Shown: positions 9,790 through 20,201 of the stretch, in pieces
Layout: every line of letters starts with the position of its first letter
Numbering within the stretch: the first letter of the stretch is position 1
DNA from: Maribacter huludaoensis
Lineage (GTDB): Bacteria; Bacteroidota; Bacteroidia; Flavobacteriales; Flavobacteriaceae
Length of the DNA: 64,000 nucleotides
Assembly (NCBI RefSeq): GCF_029350945.1
Contig: NZ_JARKMS010000006.1
Location: 213,071 to 277,070, forward strand
Reading direction: 5' to 3'
Notes under the pieces: model-generated
Told to the model about the DNA's origin: nothing
Databases searched by the model: none
What the model saw: only the letters and a program-made list of their open reading frames with translations
Translations under genes and position numbers: made by a program

Positions 9790-10695
9790 TTATCGTAATT
9801 CTGAAAGTTGTTTAAATAATTCCTTTTCTTTTTCTGACAGTTTTGTTGGCATGATCACCTTGTAGGTAATATATAAGTCGCCATGTTTACCTTTTTTCTT
9901 GTAAACAGGCATACCTTTTCCTTTTAACTTCACCTTAGTGTCGTTTTGGGTTTCCGGTTTTACTTTTAGTTTTACTTTTCCTGATAAAGTTTCTACTTCA
10001 ATGGAACCACCTAATATTGCATCATACAATGAAATAGATTCATTTTTATATAAATCGTCCTTAACTCTTTGAAAGGTAGTATCGTTGTTAATTTCAAAAG
10101 TTAAATAAAGATCTCCTTTAGGTCCGCCGTTTACACCTTCGCCGCCATAACCTGAAATTTTAATGGTTTGCCCATCTTCTACACCGGCCGGTATGGTAAT
10201 TCTAATTTTTTTATTGCCCAGGTCTAAGGTTTGTTTTTGGTCTTCAAGTATGTCTATAAGATTTAATTTTAGGGTAGCATTTAAGTCTTGCCCTTTAAAT
10301 CGTGTAGACCTTTGTCGACCACCACCAGTAAAACCTCCGCTGGCGCCGCCAAACATAGATTCAAAGAAATCGGAAAAATCTTCATGTGTTCCTGTAGAGC
10401 TAGAATAGGTTCTTCGATTTCCGCTGGTAGAACTTCGCTGATTTCTTTTAGCTTCTTCAAAAGCATCGGCATGTTCCCAATCTTTACCATATTGGTCATA
10501 TTTCTTTCTTTTCTCGGGATCGCTCAAAACCTCATTTGCTTCGTTTATGCGTTGAAACTTTTCTTGCGCGGTTTTATCGTGCGGATTTAAATCCGGATGA
10601 AGCTTACGAGCTAATTTTCGATAAGCCTTTTTAATATCGGCTTGTGTTGCTTTCTTGTCAATTTCAAGAATTTTGTAATAATCAATGAATTCCAT
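9790..10695 (-). CDS. cbpA: DnaJ-class co-chaperone CbpA
   Basis: A 301-residue J-protein. The J domain occupies residues 1-70 ([23 protein letters not shown] with the HPD motif in KLHPDLNP). Next is a G/F-S-rich linker (~80-130; [16 protein letters not shown]), then two C-terminal substrate-binding domains (~140-295). The cysteine-rich zinc finger of DnaJ is missing, which places it in the CbpA class. It stimulates DnaK ATPase. It forms a two-gene operon with cbpM, its modulator, and is divergent from parE across 236 bp. Confidence 0.92.
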   Translation of the reverse strand: MEFIDYYKILEIDKKATQADIKKAYRKLARKLHPDLNPHDKTAQEKFQRINEANEVLSDPEKRKKYDQYGKDWEHADAFEEAKRNQRSSTSGNRRTYSSSTGTHEDFSDFFESMFGGASGGFTGGGRQRSTRFKGQDLNATLKLNLIDILEDQKQTLDLGNKKIRITIPAGVEDGQTIKISGYGGEGVNGGPKGDLYLTFEINNDTTFQRVKDDLYKNESISLYDAILGGSIEVETLSGKVKLKVKPETQNDTKVKLKGKGMPVYKKKGKHGDLYITYKVIMPTKLSEKEKELFKQLSELR

Positions 10696-10931
10696 GGCTG
10701 TTTAAATTCTACAATAAATATATTAAAAGAACTATTTTTTGACAATGACTATGGTCAGTTATCCCTAACTCGTTTAAATAAATTTTTAACGAAATATTTT
10801 ATGGAACATGATCGGAATAGTAACGGCTATCAACAAGAGAACTGGTTAATTGTTAATTACTTTAACAGTTAGCTATTTTATCTTTTGTTGAGTGGCGCTA
10901 TCTTTAACGCAACTTTCATAATTTTTATTAA

Positions 10932-12797
10932 ATGTCTAAAGACACTACTCAATATACCGAAGACAATATACGCTCGCTTGATTGGAAAGAACATATTCGA
11001 TTACGGCCTGGTATGTATATTGGTAAGTTAGGGGATGGGTCTTCTGCCGATGATGGAATCTATATTCTTTTAAAAGAGGTCATAGATAACTGTATAGATG
11101 AATTTGTAATGGGCGCCGGTAAGACCATTGAGATTTCTATTAAGGATAAGGTGGTTAAGGTGAGGGACTATGGTCGTGGTATACCGCTAGGTAAAGTTGT
11201 AGATGTGGTCTCTAAAATGAATACCGGTGGAAAGTACGACAGTCGTGCCTTTAAGAAATCTGTTGGTTTAAATGGAGTAGGTACCAAAGCGGTAAATGCC
11301 TTATCCAGTTTTTTTGAAGTTCAGTCATCTAGAGATAATCAGTTAAAAACTGCTCAGTTCAGTTCTGGTAACTTAGAAAAAGAAATTGGTCCTGAAGAGA
11401 CCGGCAAGAGAAAAGGTACCAAGGTTACTTTTATTCCTGATGATACCATTTTTAAAAATTACAAATATAGAAACGAGTATGTTGAGCGCATGCTTAAGAA
11501 CTATGTGTACTTAAATCCGGGGCTGACCATTGTTTTTAACGGTGAAAAATTTCATTCTGAAAACGGATTAAAGGATTTGCTAGAGGACAATAACAATGTG
11601 GAGGATATGCTTTATCCTGTTATTCATCTAAAAGGGGAGGATATTGAAATTGCTATTACACATAGTAAAACACAATATAGTGAAGAATACCATTCTTTTG
11701 TAAATGGTCAACATACTACCCATGGAGGTACCCACCAGGCCGCTTTTAGAGAGGCTATCGTTAAAACCATCCGTGATTTTTATGGAAAATCATATGATGC
11801 TTCAGATATTCGTAAATCTATTATATCCGCAATCTCCATTAAGGTAATGGAGCCGGTTTTTGAAAGTCAGACAAAAACGAAATTGGGCTCTACTGATATG
11901 GGAGGAGATTTTCCAACGGTTAGGACCTATATTAACGATTTTGTAGGTAAGTATTTAGATAACTACCTACATAAAAATGCCGATACGGCCGAAAAGCTTC
12001 AGCGTAAGATTATGATGGCCGAGAAAGAGCGTAAAGAGCTTTCCGGTATTAGAAAACTGGCTCGTGACCGAGCTAAAAAGGCTAGTCTACATAATAAAAA
12101 ACTCCGTGATTGTAGGGTGCATTTAGGCGATATAAAACATGATCGTAGATTAGAAACTTCGTTGTTTATTACAGAGGGTGATTCTGCATCTGGCTCTATA
12201 ACAAAATCTAGAGATGTAAATACGCAGGCGGTTTTTAGTCTTAAGGGGAAGCCGTTGAACTCTTACGGGATGTCCAAGAAAATTGTTTATGAGAATGAGG
12301 AGTTCAATCTTTTGCAGGCGGCATTGAATATAGAGGAGTCTATTGAAGATTTGCGATATAACAATATTATTATTGCTACTGATGCCGATGTAGATGGAAT
12401 GCATATTCGCTTACTGTTAATTACATTTTTCTTGCAGTTTTTTCCTGAGCTGATAAAAGAGAATCATTTGTATATTCTACAAACGCCATTATTTAGGGTT
12501 AGAAATAAAAAGGAAACAATTTATTGTTACAGTGATGAGGAGCGCCAAATGGCTATAAACAAATTATCTGGCAAACCTGAGATTACACGATTTAAAGGTT
12601 TGGGTGAAATTTCTCCAGATGAGTTCAGGCATTTCATTGGCGATGATATTAGGTTAGAGCCGATAATGTTAGATAAAGCTATGTCCATTGAAGAATTACT
12701 GAGTTTTTATATGGGCAAGAATACGCCTGATAGGCAAAAATTTATTATCAACAATCTTAAAGTTGAAGTTGATTTAATTGAAGATAAAGTAGTATAA
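10932..12797 (+). CDS. parE: DNA topoisomerase IV subunit B
   Basis: A 621-residue type IIA topoisomerase ATPase subunit. The GHKL ATPase domain shows [17 protein letters not shown] and [14 protein letters not shown]. The TOPRIM domain has EGDSASGS near residue 415 and the [10 protein letters not shown] metal site near 478. The C-terminus has RFKGLGEI. The following gene is the A subunit with a long C-terminal domain lacking a GyrA box, and together they fit topoisomerase IV (decatenation) rather than gyrase, whose genes are usually elsewhere in flavobacteria. The ATG at 10932 gives the conserved start before the [19 protein letters not shown] segment. Confidence 0.93.
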   Translation: MSKDTTQYTEDNIRSLDWKEHIRLRPGMYIGKLGDGSSADDGIYILLKEVIDNCIDEFVMGAGKTIEISIKDKVVKVRDYGRGIPLGKVVDVVSKMNTGGKYDSRAFKKSVGLNGVGTKAVNALSSFFEVQSSRDNQLKTAQFSSGNLEKEIGPEETGKRKGTKVTFIPDDTIFKNYKYRNEYVERMLKNYVYLNPGLTIVFNGEKFHSENGLKDLLEDNNNVEDMLYPVIHLKGEDIEIAITHSKTQYSEEYHSFVNGQHTTHGGTHQAAFREAIVKTIRDFYGKSYDASDIRKSIISAISIKVMEPVFESQTKTKLGSTDMGGDFPTVRTYINDFVGKYLDNYLHKNADTAEKLQRKIMMAEKERKELSGIRKLARDRAKKASLHNKKLRDCRVHLGDIKHDRRLETSLFITEGDSASGSITKSRDVNTQAVFSLKGKPLNSYGMSKKIVYENEEFNLLQAALNIEESIEDLRYNNIIIATDADVDGMHIRLLLITFFLQFFPELIKENHLYILQTPLFRVRNKKETIYCYSDEERQMAINKLSGKPEITRFKGLGEISPDEFRHFIGDDIRLEPIMLDKAMSIEELLSFYMGKNTPDRQKFIINNLKVEVDLIEDKVV

Positions 12798-12822
12798 ACT
12801 AGATTAATACGATTGCTTCTGA

Positions 12823-15483
12823 ATGGAAGAAAATGACGATTTGAACGAAGAAATAAACGATAGACTTTCTGAAGAGAATAATGAACAAACTGATTCATCT
12901 GAAGCACTGACCAGGGTTTCTGGTATGTATAAAGATTGGTTCTTGGATTACGCTTCTTATGTAATTTTAGAACGTGCGGTTCCTGCTATTGAGGATGGAT
13001 TTAAACCTGTGCAACGCCGTATAATGCACTCTCTGAAAGAGCTAGATGATGGTCGTTACAATAAGGTTGCCAATGTTGTTGGTCATACCATGCAATACCA
13101 TCCACATGGTGATGCAAGTATTGCGGATGCCATGGTACAAATTGGACAAAAAGACCTGTTGATCGATACTCAAGGTAACTGGGGAAATATTTTAACAGGG
13201 GATAGGGCGGCCGCTTCAAGATATATTGAGGCAAGACTGTCTAAATTTGCATTAGAAGTTATTTTTAGCCCTAAAATTACGGAATGGCAGGCTTCTTATG
13301 ATGGTAGAAAGAAAGAGCCGGTAAACTTACCTGTAAAATTTCCTTTACTATTGGCCCAAGGGGCAGAAGGTATTGCCGTTGGCTTATCTACAAAGGTTCT
13401 TTCACATAACTTCGTTGAGCTTATTGATGCTTCAATAAAACATTTAAAAGGACAACGTTTTAAAATATTTCCAGATTTCCCCACGGCCGGTATTATAGAT
13501 GTTACTAACTATAACGATGGATTAAGGGGAGGTAAGATAAGGGTGCGTGCCAAGATTTCTCAATTAGATAAAAACACGTTGGTAATCAGTGAGATACCTT
13601 ATGGTACCAATACTGGTAGTTTAATTGATTCAATCTTAAAAGCCAATGAAAAAGGCAAGATAAAAATTAAAAAAATTGAGGATAATACAGCTGCTAATGT
13701 AGAGATTCTTATTCATCTTCCTTCCGGAATATCTCCTGACAGAACTATTGATGCTCTTTATGCATTTACATCTTGTGAATCTTCAATTTCACCTCTTGGG
13801 TGTATTATTGAAGATAATAAGCCTTTGTTTATCGGGGTAACGGAAATGCTTAAAAGATCAACGGATTCTACGGTAGATTTGTTAAAGCAGGAACTAGAAA
13901 TTCAATTAAGGGAGCTTGAAGAGCAGTGGCATTTTGCATCTCTTGAGCGAATATTCATAGAAAATCGAATCTATCGTGATATTGAGGAGGAAGAGACGTG
14001 GGAAGGTGTTATTGCTGCTATAGATAAAGGCTTGGAGCCATTTACAAAACACCTAAAACGAGCGGTAACCGAAGAGGATATTACAAGGCTAACCGAAATT
14101 CGTATCAAAAGAATATCAAAATTCGATTTGGATAAGGCGCAACAGCATCTAGAGAGTTTGCAGGAGCGTATTGCGGAGGTCAAGCATCATTTGGCCAATC
14201 TTATTGAGTTTGCTATTGATTACTTTAAGAATTTGAAAGAAACTTATGGTAAGGATAGAGGTCGGTTAACTGAGATTCGGGTTTTTGACGATATTGAAGC
14301 TACTAAGGTAGCTATTAGGAACACTAAGCTTTATGTAAATAGAGAAGAGGGCTTTGTGGGTACTTCCTTGAAAAAAGACGAGTATGTAACCGACTGTAGT
14401 GATATTGATGATATTATTATGATAACCAACTCAGGTAAAATGATGGTGTCAAAAGTAGATTCCAAAATTTTTGTGGGCAAGGGTATTATTCATGTAGCGG
14501 TATTTAAGAAAAAAGATAAGCGTACAACCTATAATATGGTATACAAGGATGGTAAAGGCGGTCCAACCTATATAAAGCGTTTTAATGTAACCAGCATAAC
14601 AAGGGATAGGGAGTATGATCTAACAACTGGTAAGGCCGGGTCTCAAGTCTTGTATTTCTCCGCCAACCCAAATGGTGAAGCCGAGGTAATTACGGTTTTA
14701 CTGCGCCAAGTTGGTAGTATTAAAAAATTGAAATGGGATATCGATTTTTCTGATGTACTCATAAAGGGTAGGGCTTCTAAAGGAAATATTGTAACGAAGT
14801 ATTCTGTTAAGCGCATAGAGTTGAAAGAAAAAGGCGTATCTACCCTTAAGCCTAGAAAAATTTGGTTCGATGATGTGGTGCGAAGATTGAATGTTGATGG
14901 TAGAGGGGAGCTTTTGGGTGAATTTAAAGGTGATGATCTAATACTGGTGATCAATCAAAAAGGTATTGCCAAAACATTTTTGCCTGTACTGACTTCTCAT
15001 TTTGACGATGATATGATCGTCTTGGAGAAATGGATTCCTGAAAAACCTATTTCAGCTATTTATTGGGAAGGGGAAAAGGAACGTTATTATATTAAAAGGT
15101 TTTTGATCGAAAATGAAAATAAGGAAGAACTGTTTATTTCTGAACATCCAAAATCATATTTAGAGCTTGTTTCTACAGATTGGAAACCTAGGGTTGAAAT
15201 TGAATTTCCTAAGCCTAGAGGTAAAGAGGCAAAAGAGAATGAAACGGTTGATGTAGAAGGTTTTATATCAATTAAGGGAATTAAAGCTTTAGGTAACCAG
15301 TTTATTGTAGAAAAAGTTAAGAATATAAATCTTCTTGATCCTGTACCTTATGAACCTGAGGAGCCCGAAGAAGTGGAAAATATTGAAGTGGTTGACGAAG
15401 AGGCGTTAGGTTCTGCCGAAGAATCAGAAACTAAAAAAGGTGAAGATGGTACTGCTGCCGATGAACCAACTTTATTTGATTAG
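12823..15483 (+). CDS. parC: DNA topoisomerase IV subunit A
   Basis: An 886-residue breakage-reunion subunit. The winged-helix/catalytic core shows YASYVILERAVPAIEDGFKPVQRR and the active-site tyrosine in AAASRYIEARLS near residue 130. A coiled-coil tower follows (~residues 370-470), then a beta-pinwheel-like C-terminal domain and an acidic tail (PEEPEEVENIEVVDEE) of unknown use. It starts 25 bp after parE, so the two are one operon; mscL starts 8 bp after its stop. It pairs with ParE to decatenate daughter chromosomes. Confidence 0.93.
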   Translation: MEENDDLNEEINDRLSEENNEQTDSSEALTRVSGMYKDWFLDYASYVILERAVPAIEDGFKPVQRRIMHSLKELDDGRYNKVANVVGHTMQYHPHGDASIADAMVQIGQKDLLIDTQGNWGNILTGDRAAASRYIEARLSKFALEVIFSPKITEWQASYDGRKKEPVNLPVKFPLLLAQGAEGIAVGLSTKVLSHNFVELIDASIKHLKGQRFKIFPDFPTAGIIDVTNYNDGLRGGKIRVRAKISQLDKNTLVISEIPYGTNTGSLIDSILKANEKGKIKIKKIEDNTAANVEILIHLPSGISPDRTIDALYAFTSCESSISPLGCIIEDNKPLFIGVTEMLKRSTDSTVDLLKQELEIQLRELEEQWHFASLERIFIENRIYRDIEEEETWEGVIAAIDKGLEPFTKHLKRAVTEEDITRLTEIRIKRISKFDLDKAQQHLESLQERIAEVKHHLANLIEFAIDYFKNLKETYGKDRGRLTEIRVFDDIEATKVAIRNTKLYVNREEGFVGTSLKKDEYVTDCSDIDDIIMITNSGKMMVSKVDSKIFVGKGIIHVAVFKKKDKRTTYNMVYKDGKGGPTYIKRFNVTSITRDREYDLTTGKAGSQVLYFSANPNGEAEVITVLLRQVGSIKKLKWDIDFSDVLIKGRASKGNIVTKYSVKRIELKEKGVSTLKPRKIWFDDVVRRLNVDGRGELLGEFKGDDLILVINQKGIAKTFLPVLTSHFDDDMIVLEKWIPEKPISAIYWEGEKERYYIKRFLIENENKEELFISEHPKSYLELVSTDWKPRVEIEFPKPRGKEAKENETVDVEGFISIKGIKALGNQFIVEKVKNINLLDPVPYEPEEPEEVENIEVVDEEALGSAEESETKKGEDGTAADEPTLFD

Positions 15484-15491
15484 TCTTTGTT

Positions 15492-15920
15492 ATGAAAAAG
15501 TTTTTTGAAGAGTTCAAGAATTTTGCCATTAAAGGCAATATGATAGATTTGGCCGTTGGTATCATAATTGGTACGGCTTTTAATAAAGTGGTAAGTACAA
15601 TTGTTTCTGCTATTATTATGCCTCCGTTATCCTTGTTGACAGATGATGTTAATCTTTCAAATAAAAAATGGGTTCTAAGGGAAGCTGCAGAATCAGTGGA
15701 GGAAGTAGCCATTGGTTATGGTGAACTCATTGAGTCTTTGATAGATTTCGGTATCATTGCGTTTACCATATTTGTGATGGTGAAGTTTATAAATAGGTTT
15801 AAGGCAAAATCTGACGATCCCACCAATAAAGAAGTTGAAACGCCTAAGAATATCGTATTGCTATCTAGCATGGAAAAATTATTACAGGAACAAAATGCTC
15901 TACTTAAAAATAAAAAGTAA
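15492..15920 (+). CDS. mscL: Large-conductance mechanosensitive channel
   Basis: A 142-residue MscL. N-terminal amphipathic helix KKFFEEFKNFAIKGN, first membrane helix MIDLAVGIIIGTAFNKVVSTIVSAI (pore-lining), periplasmic loop, second helix LIDFGIIAFTIFVMVKFINRF, and a cytoplasmic C-terminal helix (MEKLLQEQNALLKNKK). It opens under membrane tension to release solutes during hypo-osmotic shock, fitting a marine lifestyle. It follows parC by 8 bp, so it is probably co-transcribed. Confidence 0.95.
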   Translation: MKKFFEEFKNFAIKGNMIDLAVGIIIGTAFNKVVSTIVSAIIMPPLSLLTDDVNLSNKKWVLREAAESVEEVAIGYGELIESLIDFGIIAFTIFVMVKFINRFKAKSDDPTNKEVETPKNIVLLSSMEKLLQEQNALLKNKK

Positions 15921-16028
15921 TTAAACTGTTTAATAATTGAGAAGTCTTATGCTTGGATAGAATGTTAAGATCAGACAAATTCTAAGAATAATTTCTTTTA
16001 TAACTACCTTTACAAAAATTTTTGATTA

Positions 16029-16985
16029 ATGGATTTCACTAACCCCCTGGTGTATGGCGCACCGGCCTTTATTGCCTTTATTTTATTAGAATTAACCTAT
16101 AGCAAAACCCATGGAGATGATGATCTTTATGATTGGAAAGATTTTGCGGCAAGTAGTGTTATGGGAATTGGATCTGCCATTATCGGTCCATTGTTAAAAG
16201 TAATCTTATTAGTTGTTCTTTTTGAATATGCCTATGAATTGTTCAACCCAATGGTAGATGGTGTTAGAACAAATATAATGGGGTATGAGTCCTTTGGTTA
16301 TGCTTGGTATGTTTGGTTGCTTTGTCAATTAGCGGATGATTTTACGTACTATTGGTTTCATAGGGCAAATCATGAAATACGAATTTTATGGGCCGCACAC
16401 ATAGTACATCATTCTTCAGATAATTTTAATCTTGGTACCGCTATAAGAAACGGGTGGTTCACCTTATTGTATAAACCTTTTTTCTATGTCTGGATGCCTA
16501 TTATTGGTTTTCCGGTAGAAATGGTGGTTGTTTGTCTGGCTATAGAATCTTTCTGGCAGTTTCAATTACATTCCCAATATGTGCCTAAAATGGGATTCAT
16601 AGAAAAAATATTTAATACACATACCATGCATCAGGTACATCATGCGCAGAACGTGGAGTATTTGGATAAAAACCACGGTGGATTCTTAAATTTTTTCGAC
16701 AAAATTTTTGGGACCTGGAAAGAATATGATGAAAATATTGATGTCAAATTTGGGGTAATTCACGCTCCAAATTCCAATAATCCTTTAGTGATCCTAACTC
16801 ATGAGTTTAAGGACATTTGGGCAGATACTAAAAAGTCTAAAAAACTAAGTCATAAATTGATGTACATATTTGGACCTCCAGGATGGAGCCATGATGGCAG
16901 TACAATGACGGTAAAGCAGCAGCAACGCTTGTACAAAGAACAGAAGGAGGCTAATCCTGATGTTGCTTTTGATAGGCCTAATTAA
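16029..16985 (+). CDS. Sterol desaturase / fatty acid hydroxylase family membrane protein
   Basis: A 318-residue membrane di-iron enzyme. Hydrophobic segments surround three histidine clusters: WFHRANHEIR near residue 115, AAHIVHHSSDNF near 130, and HTMHQVHHAQN near 200, plus DKNHGGFLNFFDKIFGT, the signature of the fatty acid hydroxylase superfamily. Members hydroxylate or desaturate sterols, carotenoids, alkylglycerols or lipids; the substrate here is not known. Monocistronic, followed by a strong terminator. Confidence 0.9.
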   Translation: MDFTNPLVYGAPAFIAFILLELTYSKTHGDDDLYDWKDFAASSVMGIGSAIIGPLLKVILLVVLFEYAYELFNPMVDGVRTNIMGYESFGYAWYVWLLCQLADDFTYYWFHRANHEIRILWAAHIVHHSSDNFNLGTAIRNGWFTLLYKPFFYVWMPIIGFPVEMVVVCLAIESFWQFQLHSQYVPKMGFIEKIFNTHTMHQVHHAQNVEYLDKNHGGFLNFFDKIFGTWKEYDENIDVKFGVIHAPNSNNPLVILTHEFKDIWADTKKSKKLSHKLMYIFGPPGWSHDGSTMTVKQQQRLYKEQKEANPDVAFDRPN

Positions 16986-17048
16986 ACGGTTTAGACTACT
17001 GTAGCAGGCTTAGAAACTAATTTGCTGCATAATATCTTAAAATAAATA

Positions 17049-17086
17049 ATCCCGATTAAGCCAGTGCTTAATCGGGATTTTATTTT
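17049..17086. terminator. Bidirectional intrinsic terminator
   Basis: A perfect 14-bp stem, AATCCCGATTAAGC at 17049-17062 with GCTTAATCGGGATT at 17067-17080, loop CAGT, then a T-run. It serves the converging desaturase-family gene and terC. Confidence 0.93.
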
Positions 17087-17105
17087 TTCAGAGTTATCTA
17101 AATAG

Positions 17106-17915
17106 TTAATCTACAATCTCATTATTAGGTCTCTTGTTCTTTTTCATGCGTAAATCAAAGAATTCAACCATTAGTGAGAATGCTATTGAGAAATATAGAT
17201 AGCCTTTAGGTATAGTGCCAACCTCGTTGCCAAATACCACTAAGTGACATAAATGAGCTGATTCTGCAATTAGCATGAATCCAATTAATATCAAGAAAGA
17301 CAATCCTAGTATTTGTATAGAAGGGTGTCTGTTAACAAATTCGCCTACAGGGTTGGCAAATAGCATCATGATTACTACAGAGATGACAACTGCTACTACC
17401 ATTAGAACAAGAGCATCGTTAGGGTTGGGTGAAATACCATTGGTCATACCTATGGCGGTAAGGATAGAGTCAAAAGAAAATACAATGTTTATCACCGTTA
17501 TTTGAAGTATTGCATTTGTCAAAGAAGTTGATCTTGCTTTTTTTACCTCGCGTTCGTCATGACCCTTGTCTTCAACCTTCTCATGTATTTCCTTGGTACT
17601 TTTGTAAAGCAAGAATAGTCCTCCTGAAAAGAGTATAATTCCCTGGCCACTTATTCCACCGGTAATCCAGTCGCTATCAAATACCCAAAAAGGTTTTTTC
17701 ATTGAAGTCAATAACGTAATACCGAATAACAAAACAATACGCATTACCATTGCTAGGATCAGACCAATATTCGTTGCTTTTTTTCGTTGTGCAGGGTCTA
17801 GTTTGCCTGCGGCTATAGATATGAATATGATATTGTCAATTCCTAAGACTATTTCAAGAAAGGTCAATGTTAGCAATGCAATCCAGGCATCTGGATTAGT
17901 AAAAATTTCAAACAT
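17106..17915 (-). CDS. TerC family integral membrane protein
   Basis: A 269-residue TerC/Alx-type protein with about seven membrane segments. Family motifs LEIVLGIDNIIFIS near residue 20 and VFSFDSILTAIGM near 145 carry the conserved acidic residues placed in membrane helices. TerC proteins are linked to metal (Mn2+) export and tellurium tolerance; some help load metals onto exported proteins. Which applies here is unknown. The ATG lies 3 bases after the stop of an upstream small lipoprotein gene, so the two are likely co-transcribed. Confidence 0.92.
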   Translation of the reverse strand: MFEIFTNPDAWIALLTLTFLEIVLGIDNIIFISIAAGKLDPAQRKKATNIGLILAMVMRIVLLFGITLLTSMKKPFWVFDSDWITGGISGQGIILFSGGLFLLYKSTKEIHEKVEDKGHDEREVKKARSTSLTNAILQITVINIVFSFDSILTAIGMTNGISPNPNDALVLMVVAVVISVVIMMLFANPVGEFVNRHPSIQILGLSFLILIGFMLIAESAHLCHLVVFGNEVGTIPKGYLYFSIAFSLMVEFFDLRMKKNKRPNNEIVD

Positions 17916-17917
17916 GG

Positions 17918-18295
17918 TTAGTTGGTTTTAATTGCGGTTCCTGTTTTAACTATTAATTTTTTATTTGGATCTTTTACAGCGCTTTTGTATTGAAAGGTGT
18001 ATGAGGAATCTGTGGTACTGATAATTTTATAATGTATGGCCGTCTTGCTATTTATATCTTGTAAAACAAATTCACAGTCGTTAAACCAGCGTACAGTGGC
18101 ACTGTCTACTTTATTTTCATAGTAATCAACGCTGTAATTATTTGTTCTTGTAAATTTACCTTCTTTTAAGGTGCCGTCTATTTCATAGTTAAATTTAAAA
18201 GTACCTGTTTTATACTTTTCACAATCACGCTCGGGTTCATAGCATGAACCTAAAATTAAACCTATTGCCAGGGTCGTAATAATTTTTTTCATCAT
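17918..18295 (-). CDS. Small lipoprotein of unknown function
   Basis: A 125-residue protein with a lipoprotein signal (MMKKIITTLAIGLILGSC; lipobox LGSC at ~residues 15-18). The mature part is beta-rich: YKTGTFKFNYEIDG, SVDYYENKVDSATVRWFNDCEFVLQDINSKT, YTFQYKSAVKDP. It has two further cysteines (ERDCEKY, NDCEF) that could pair. No enzymatic motif is visible. It lies 2 bp upstream of terC on the same strand. Conserved in appearance, but I do not recognise a function. Confidence 0.75.
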   Translation of the reverse strand: MMKKIITTLAIGLILGSCYEPERDCEKYKTGTFKFNYEIDGTLKEGKFTRTNNYSVDYYENKVDSATVRWFNDCEFVLQDINSKTAIHYKIISTTDSSYTFQYKSAVKDPNKKLIVKTGTAIKTN

Positions 18296-18365
18296 GCCGC
18301 AAAATAATGAAAATAGGGGTTATGTAGATGTAAAAAGTTAATATAGTTCTGAGGTGTAATGTATT

Positions 18366-18722
18366 TTAAAGCTCGGTATATGTCTTAAAAGTGCCATCGC
18401 TATAAAACATTATTATGCGTTCTAATTTTTTACCTATGGTTTTATGGATTTTATCATTACTGCCTTTGGTGTTCTTTTGGGAATCTGAAGTTTTGGTTTT
18501 TGGATAATTGCCTTTACCGTACAGTAGCCATTGTAGATCAACTTCAGGAAAGGCATCGTTCACCTTCATAATGAACTCTAAACTAGGTTTATTTCTTCCG
18601 TTTAAAATATGGGAAATGCTTGATCGTTGCACAGCTATTAAATCTGCAAATGCGGCAGAAGAAAGTTCGTTATGCGTCAAAATTGTCTTTAACCTTGAAA
18701 TGAAAGAAACAGTATCTAGCAT
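18366..18722 (-). CDS. XRE-family helix-turn-helix regulator
   Basis: A 118-residue DNA-binding protein with an N-terminal HTH_3-type domain at ~residues 5-65. Helix-turn-helix SSAAFADLIAVQRSSISHIL is followed by NGRNKPSLEFIMKVNDAFPEVDLQWLLYGKGNYP, a layout common in flavobacterial regulators. The C-terminal tail is basic. It is divergent from the M14 peptidase gene; the 259-bp gap between them holds two dyads that are candidate operators for this protein. Confidence 0.88.
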   Translation of the reverse strand: MLDTVSFISRLKTILTHNELSSAAFADLIAVQRSSISHILNGRNKPSLEFIMKVNDAFPEVDLQWLLYGKGNYPKTKTSDSQKNTKGSNDKIHKTIGKKLERIIMFYSDGTFKTYTEL

Positions 18723-18894
18723 GTTTACAAAACTAATATTTTATATAAACCTAAACAGTTAAAAGAGATCTATAATACTGTTAAAAACATAGAATTGTTA
18801 CAAGTTATAGTTTATTTTAATTTGTCTAATAATCTGATTAATAATAAGTTGGTAAAATTTGGCAGTGGGTGTTTAGTAATGTGAATTTCTTGTG

Positions 18895-18943
18895 TTAATT
18901 ATATAGTCTTGTGATATAATTAAATGTTTACAATTGTAAACAT
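18895..18943. promoter_or_regulatory. Tandem dyads: likely operator upstream of the M14 peptidase gene
   Basis: Two abutting inverted repeats. TTAATTATAT (18895-18904) and ATATAATTAA (18914-18923) form a perfect 10-bp dyad with a 9-base centre. Directly after it, ATGTTTACAATTGTAAACAT (18924-18943) is a perfect 20-bp palindrome. A TATTTTTG -7 box follows at 18953-18960, so a bound protein would overlap the promoter region. A half-site TTGTTTACA recurs at about 20119-20127 ahead of the Lrp gene. Confidence 0.65.
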
Positions 18944-18981
18944 GGGCTGTAGTATTTTTGTGATTCTTTTAATTGGTTAAA

Positions 18982-20082
18982 ATGAAAGATTTGGATTATA
19001 ATAAAATAATGGTGCCTAATATATCTGGACGCTATGTGACATATGATCATATAAATGATTTTTTAAACTCGCTTCCGGATACTTTTAAAGTTGATGTTGT
19101 AGGTGAGTCTGTGCGAAAAGAACCTATTACATGTGTCACCTTTGGTAATGGACCTAACAAAATTTTGATGTGGTCTCAAATGCATGGGAATGAATCTACA
19201 ACTACAAAAGCAGTGATTGATTTATTTAGTTTGCTTAGTAATGATGCGGGTGATGTTTCGCATATTTCAAGTTCTTGTACATTAAAGATCATTCCTATCT
19301 TAAATCCGGACGGAGCTCGAGATTATACCAGGTTCAATGCAAATGAAGTAGATTTGAACAGGGATGCTCAAGATTTGTCGCAACCAGAGAGCCTGGTTTT
19401 AAAAAAGGTTTTTGATGATTTTAAGCCTAACTATTGTTTTAACTTGCATGACCAGCGTACCATATTCAATGTTGGTGAAACCAACAAACCTGCAACAGTT
19501 TCATTTTTAGCTCCAGCGTTTGATCAAGAGCGTAACAATTCACCTTCTCGTATGCTAAGCATGCAGTTAATAGCCGCAATGAACGAAGAAATGCAGAAAG
19601 AGATTCCTGGTCAGGTAGGAAGGTATGATGATGGTTTTAATGCAAACTGTGTTGGCGATGCTTTTCAAATGAGAGAAACACCTACTGTTTTGTTTGAATC
19701 TGGGCACTATCCAGGTGACTATAATAGAAATAAGACCAGAGCTTTAATCTTTAAATCAATTTTAAAAGCTATACATGTAATTTCTAAAAATAGTATAAAT
19801 GATTATACTGTAACACAATATTTGTCTATCCCAGAAAACGGAAAGCAGTTTGTAGATATTTTGGTTATTAATCCAGATTACAAGGAAAACAAGACCACCA
19901 AAACCAAGATTGTACCCATACATTATAAAGAGGTCTTACATAATGGTGAAATACTTTTTGAACCTCAAGTGCATGTATTTGATAAGGTTCCTAATGAAAT
20001 TTTTGGTCATAAGACATTGAATTGCAATGATGAAAATGATCTTTTGTACTTAAAAGAGAATGGCTTAATGCATCTGCTTTAG
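18982..20082 (+). CDS. M14-family zinc carboxypeptidase
   Basis: A metallopeptidase-fold protein of ~366 residues. Zinc ligands are visible: HGNE in WSQMHGNEST (HxxE) and the histidine of CFNLHDQRTIF. NPDGARDYTRFNANEVDLNRD holds the substrate-binding Asn/Arg pattern of the family, and VLFESGHYPGD supplies the likely catalytic glutamate. No signal peptide, so cytoplasmic. I chose ATG 18982 (MKDLDYNK) over the in-frame TTG three codons upstream because TATTTTTG at 18953-18960 leaves a normal leader. The next gene on this strand is an Lrp regulator. Confidence 0.88.
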   Translation: MKDLDYNKIMVPNISGRYVTYDHINDFLNSLPDTFKVDVVGESVRKEPITCVTFGNGPNKILMWSQMHGNESTTTKAVIDLFSLLSNDAGDVSHISSSCTLKIIPILNPDGARDYTRFNANEVDLNRDAQDLSQPESLVLKKVFDDFKPNYCFNLHDQRTIFNVGETNKPATVSFLAPAFDQERNNSPSRMLSMQLIAAMNEEMQKEIPGQVGRYDDGFNANCVGDAFQMRETPTVLFESGHYPGDYNRNKTRALIFKSILKAIHVISKNSINDYTVTQYLSIPENGKQFVDILVINPDYKENKTTKTKIVPIHYKEVLHNGEILFEPQVHVFDKVPNEIFGHKTLNCNDENDLLYLKENGLMHLL

Positions 20083-20201
20083 TGATATTTATTATCTTAT
20101 TTCTTTGAAATAGTAATATTGTTTACATTTTCATTAAAAAAAATCAAGTTTCAATGAATTTAATGTGATTATTTTTTATTTTTGGCAAAAATTTTACAAC
20201 T

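Noticed and set aside
18973..18981. TTG start for the M14 peptidase
   Set aside because: An ATG three codons later gives a standard start at a good distance from the TATTTTTG box; the TTG adds only three residues.
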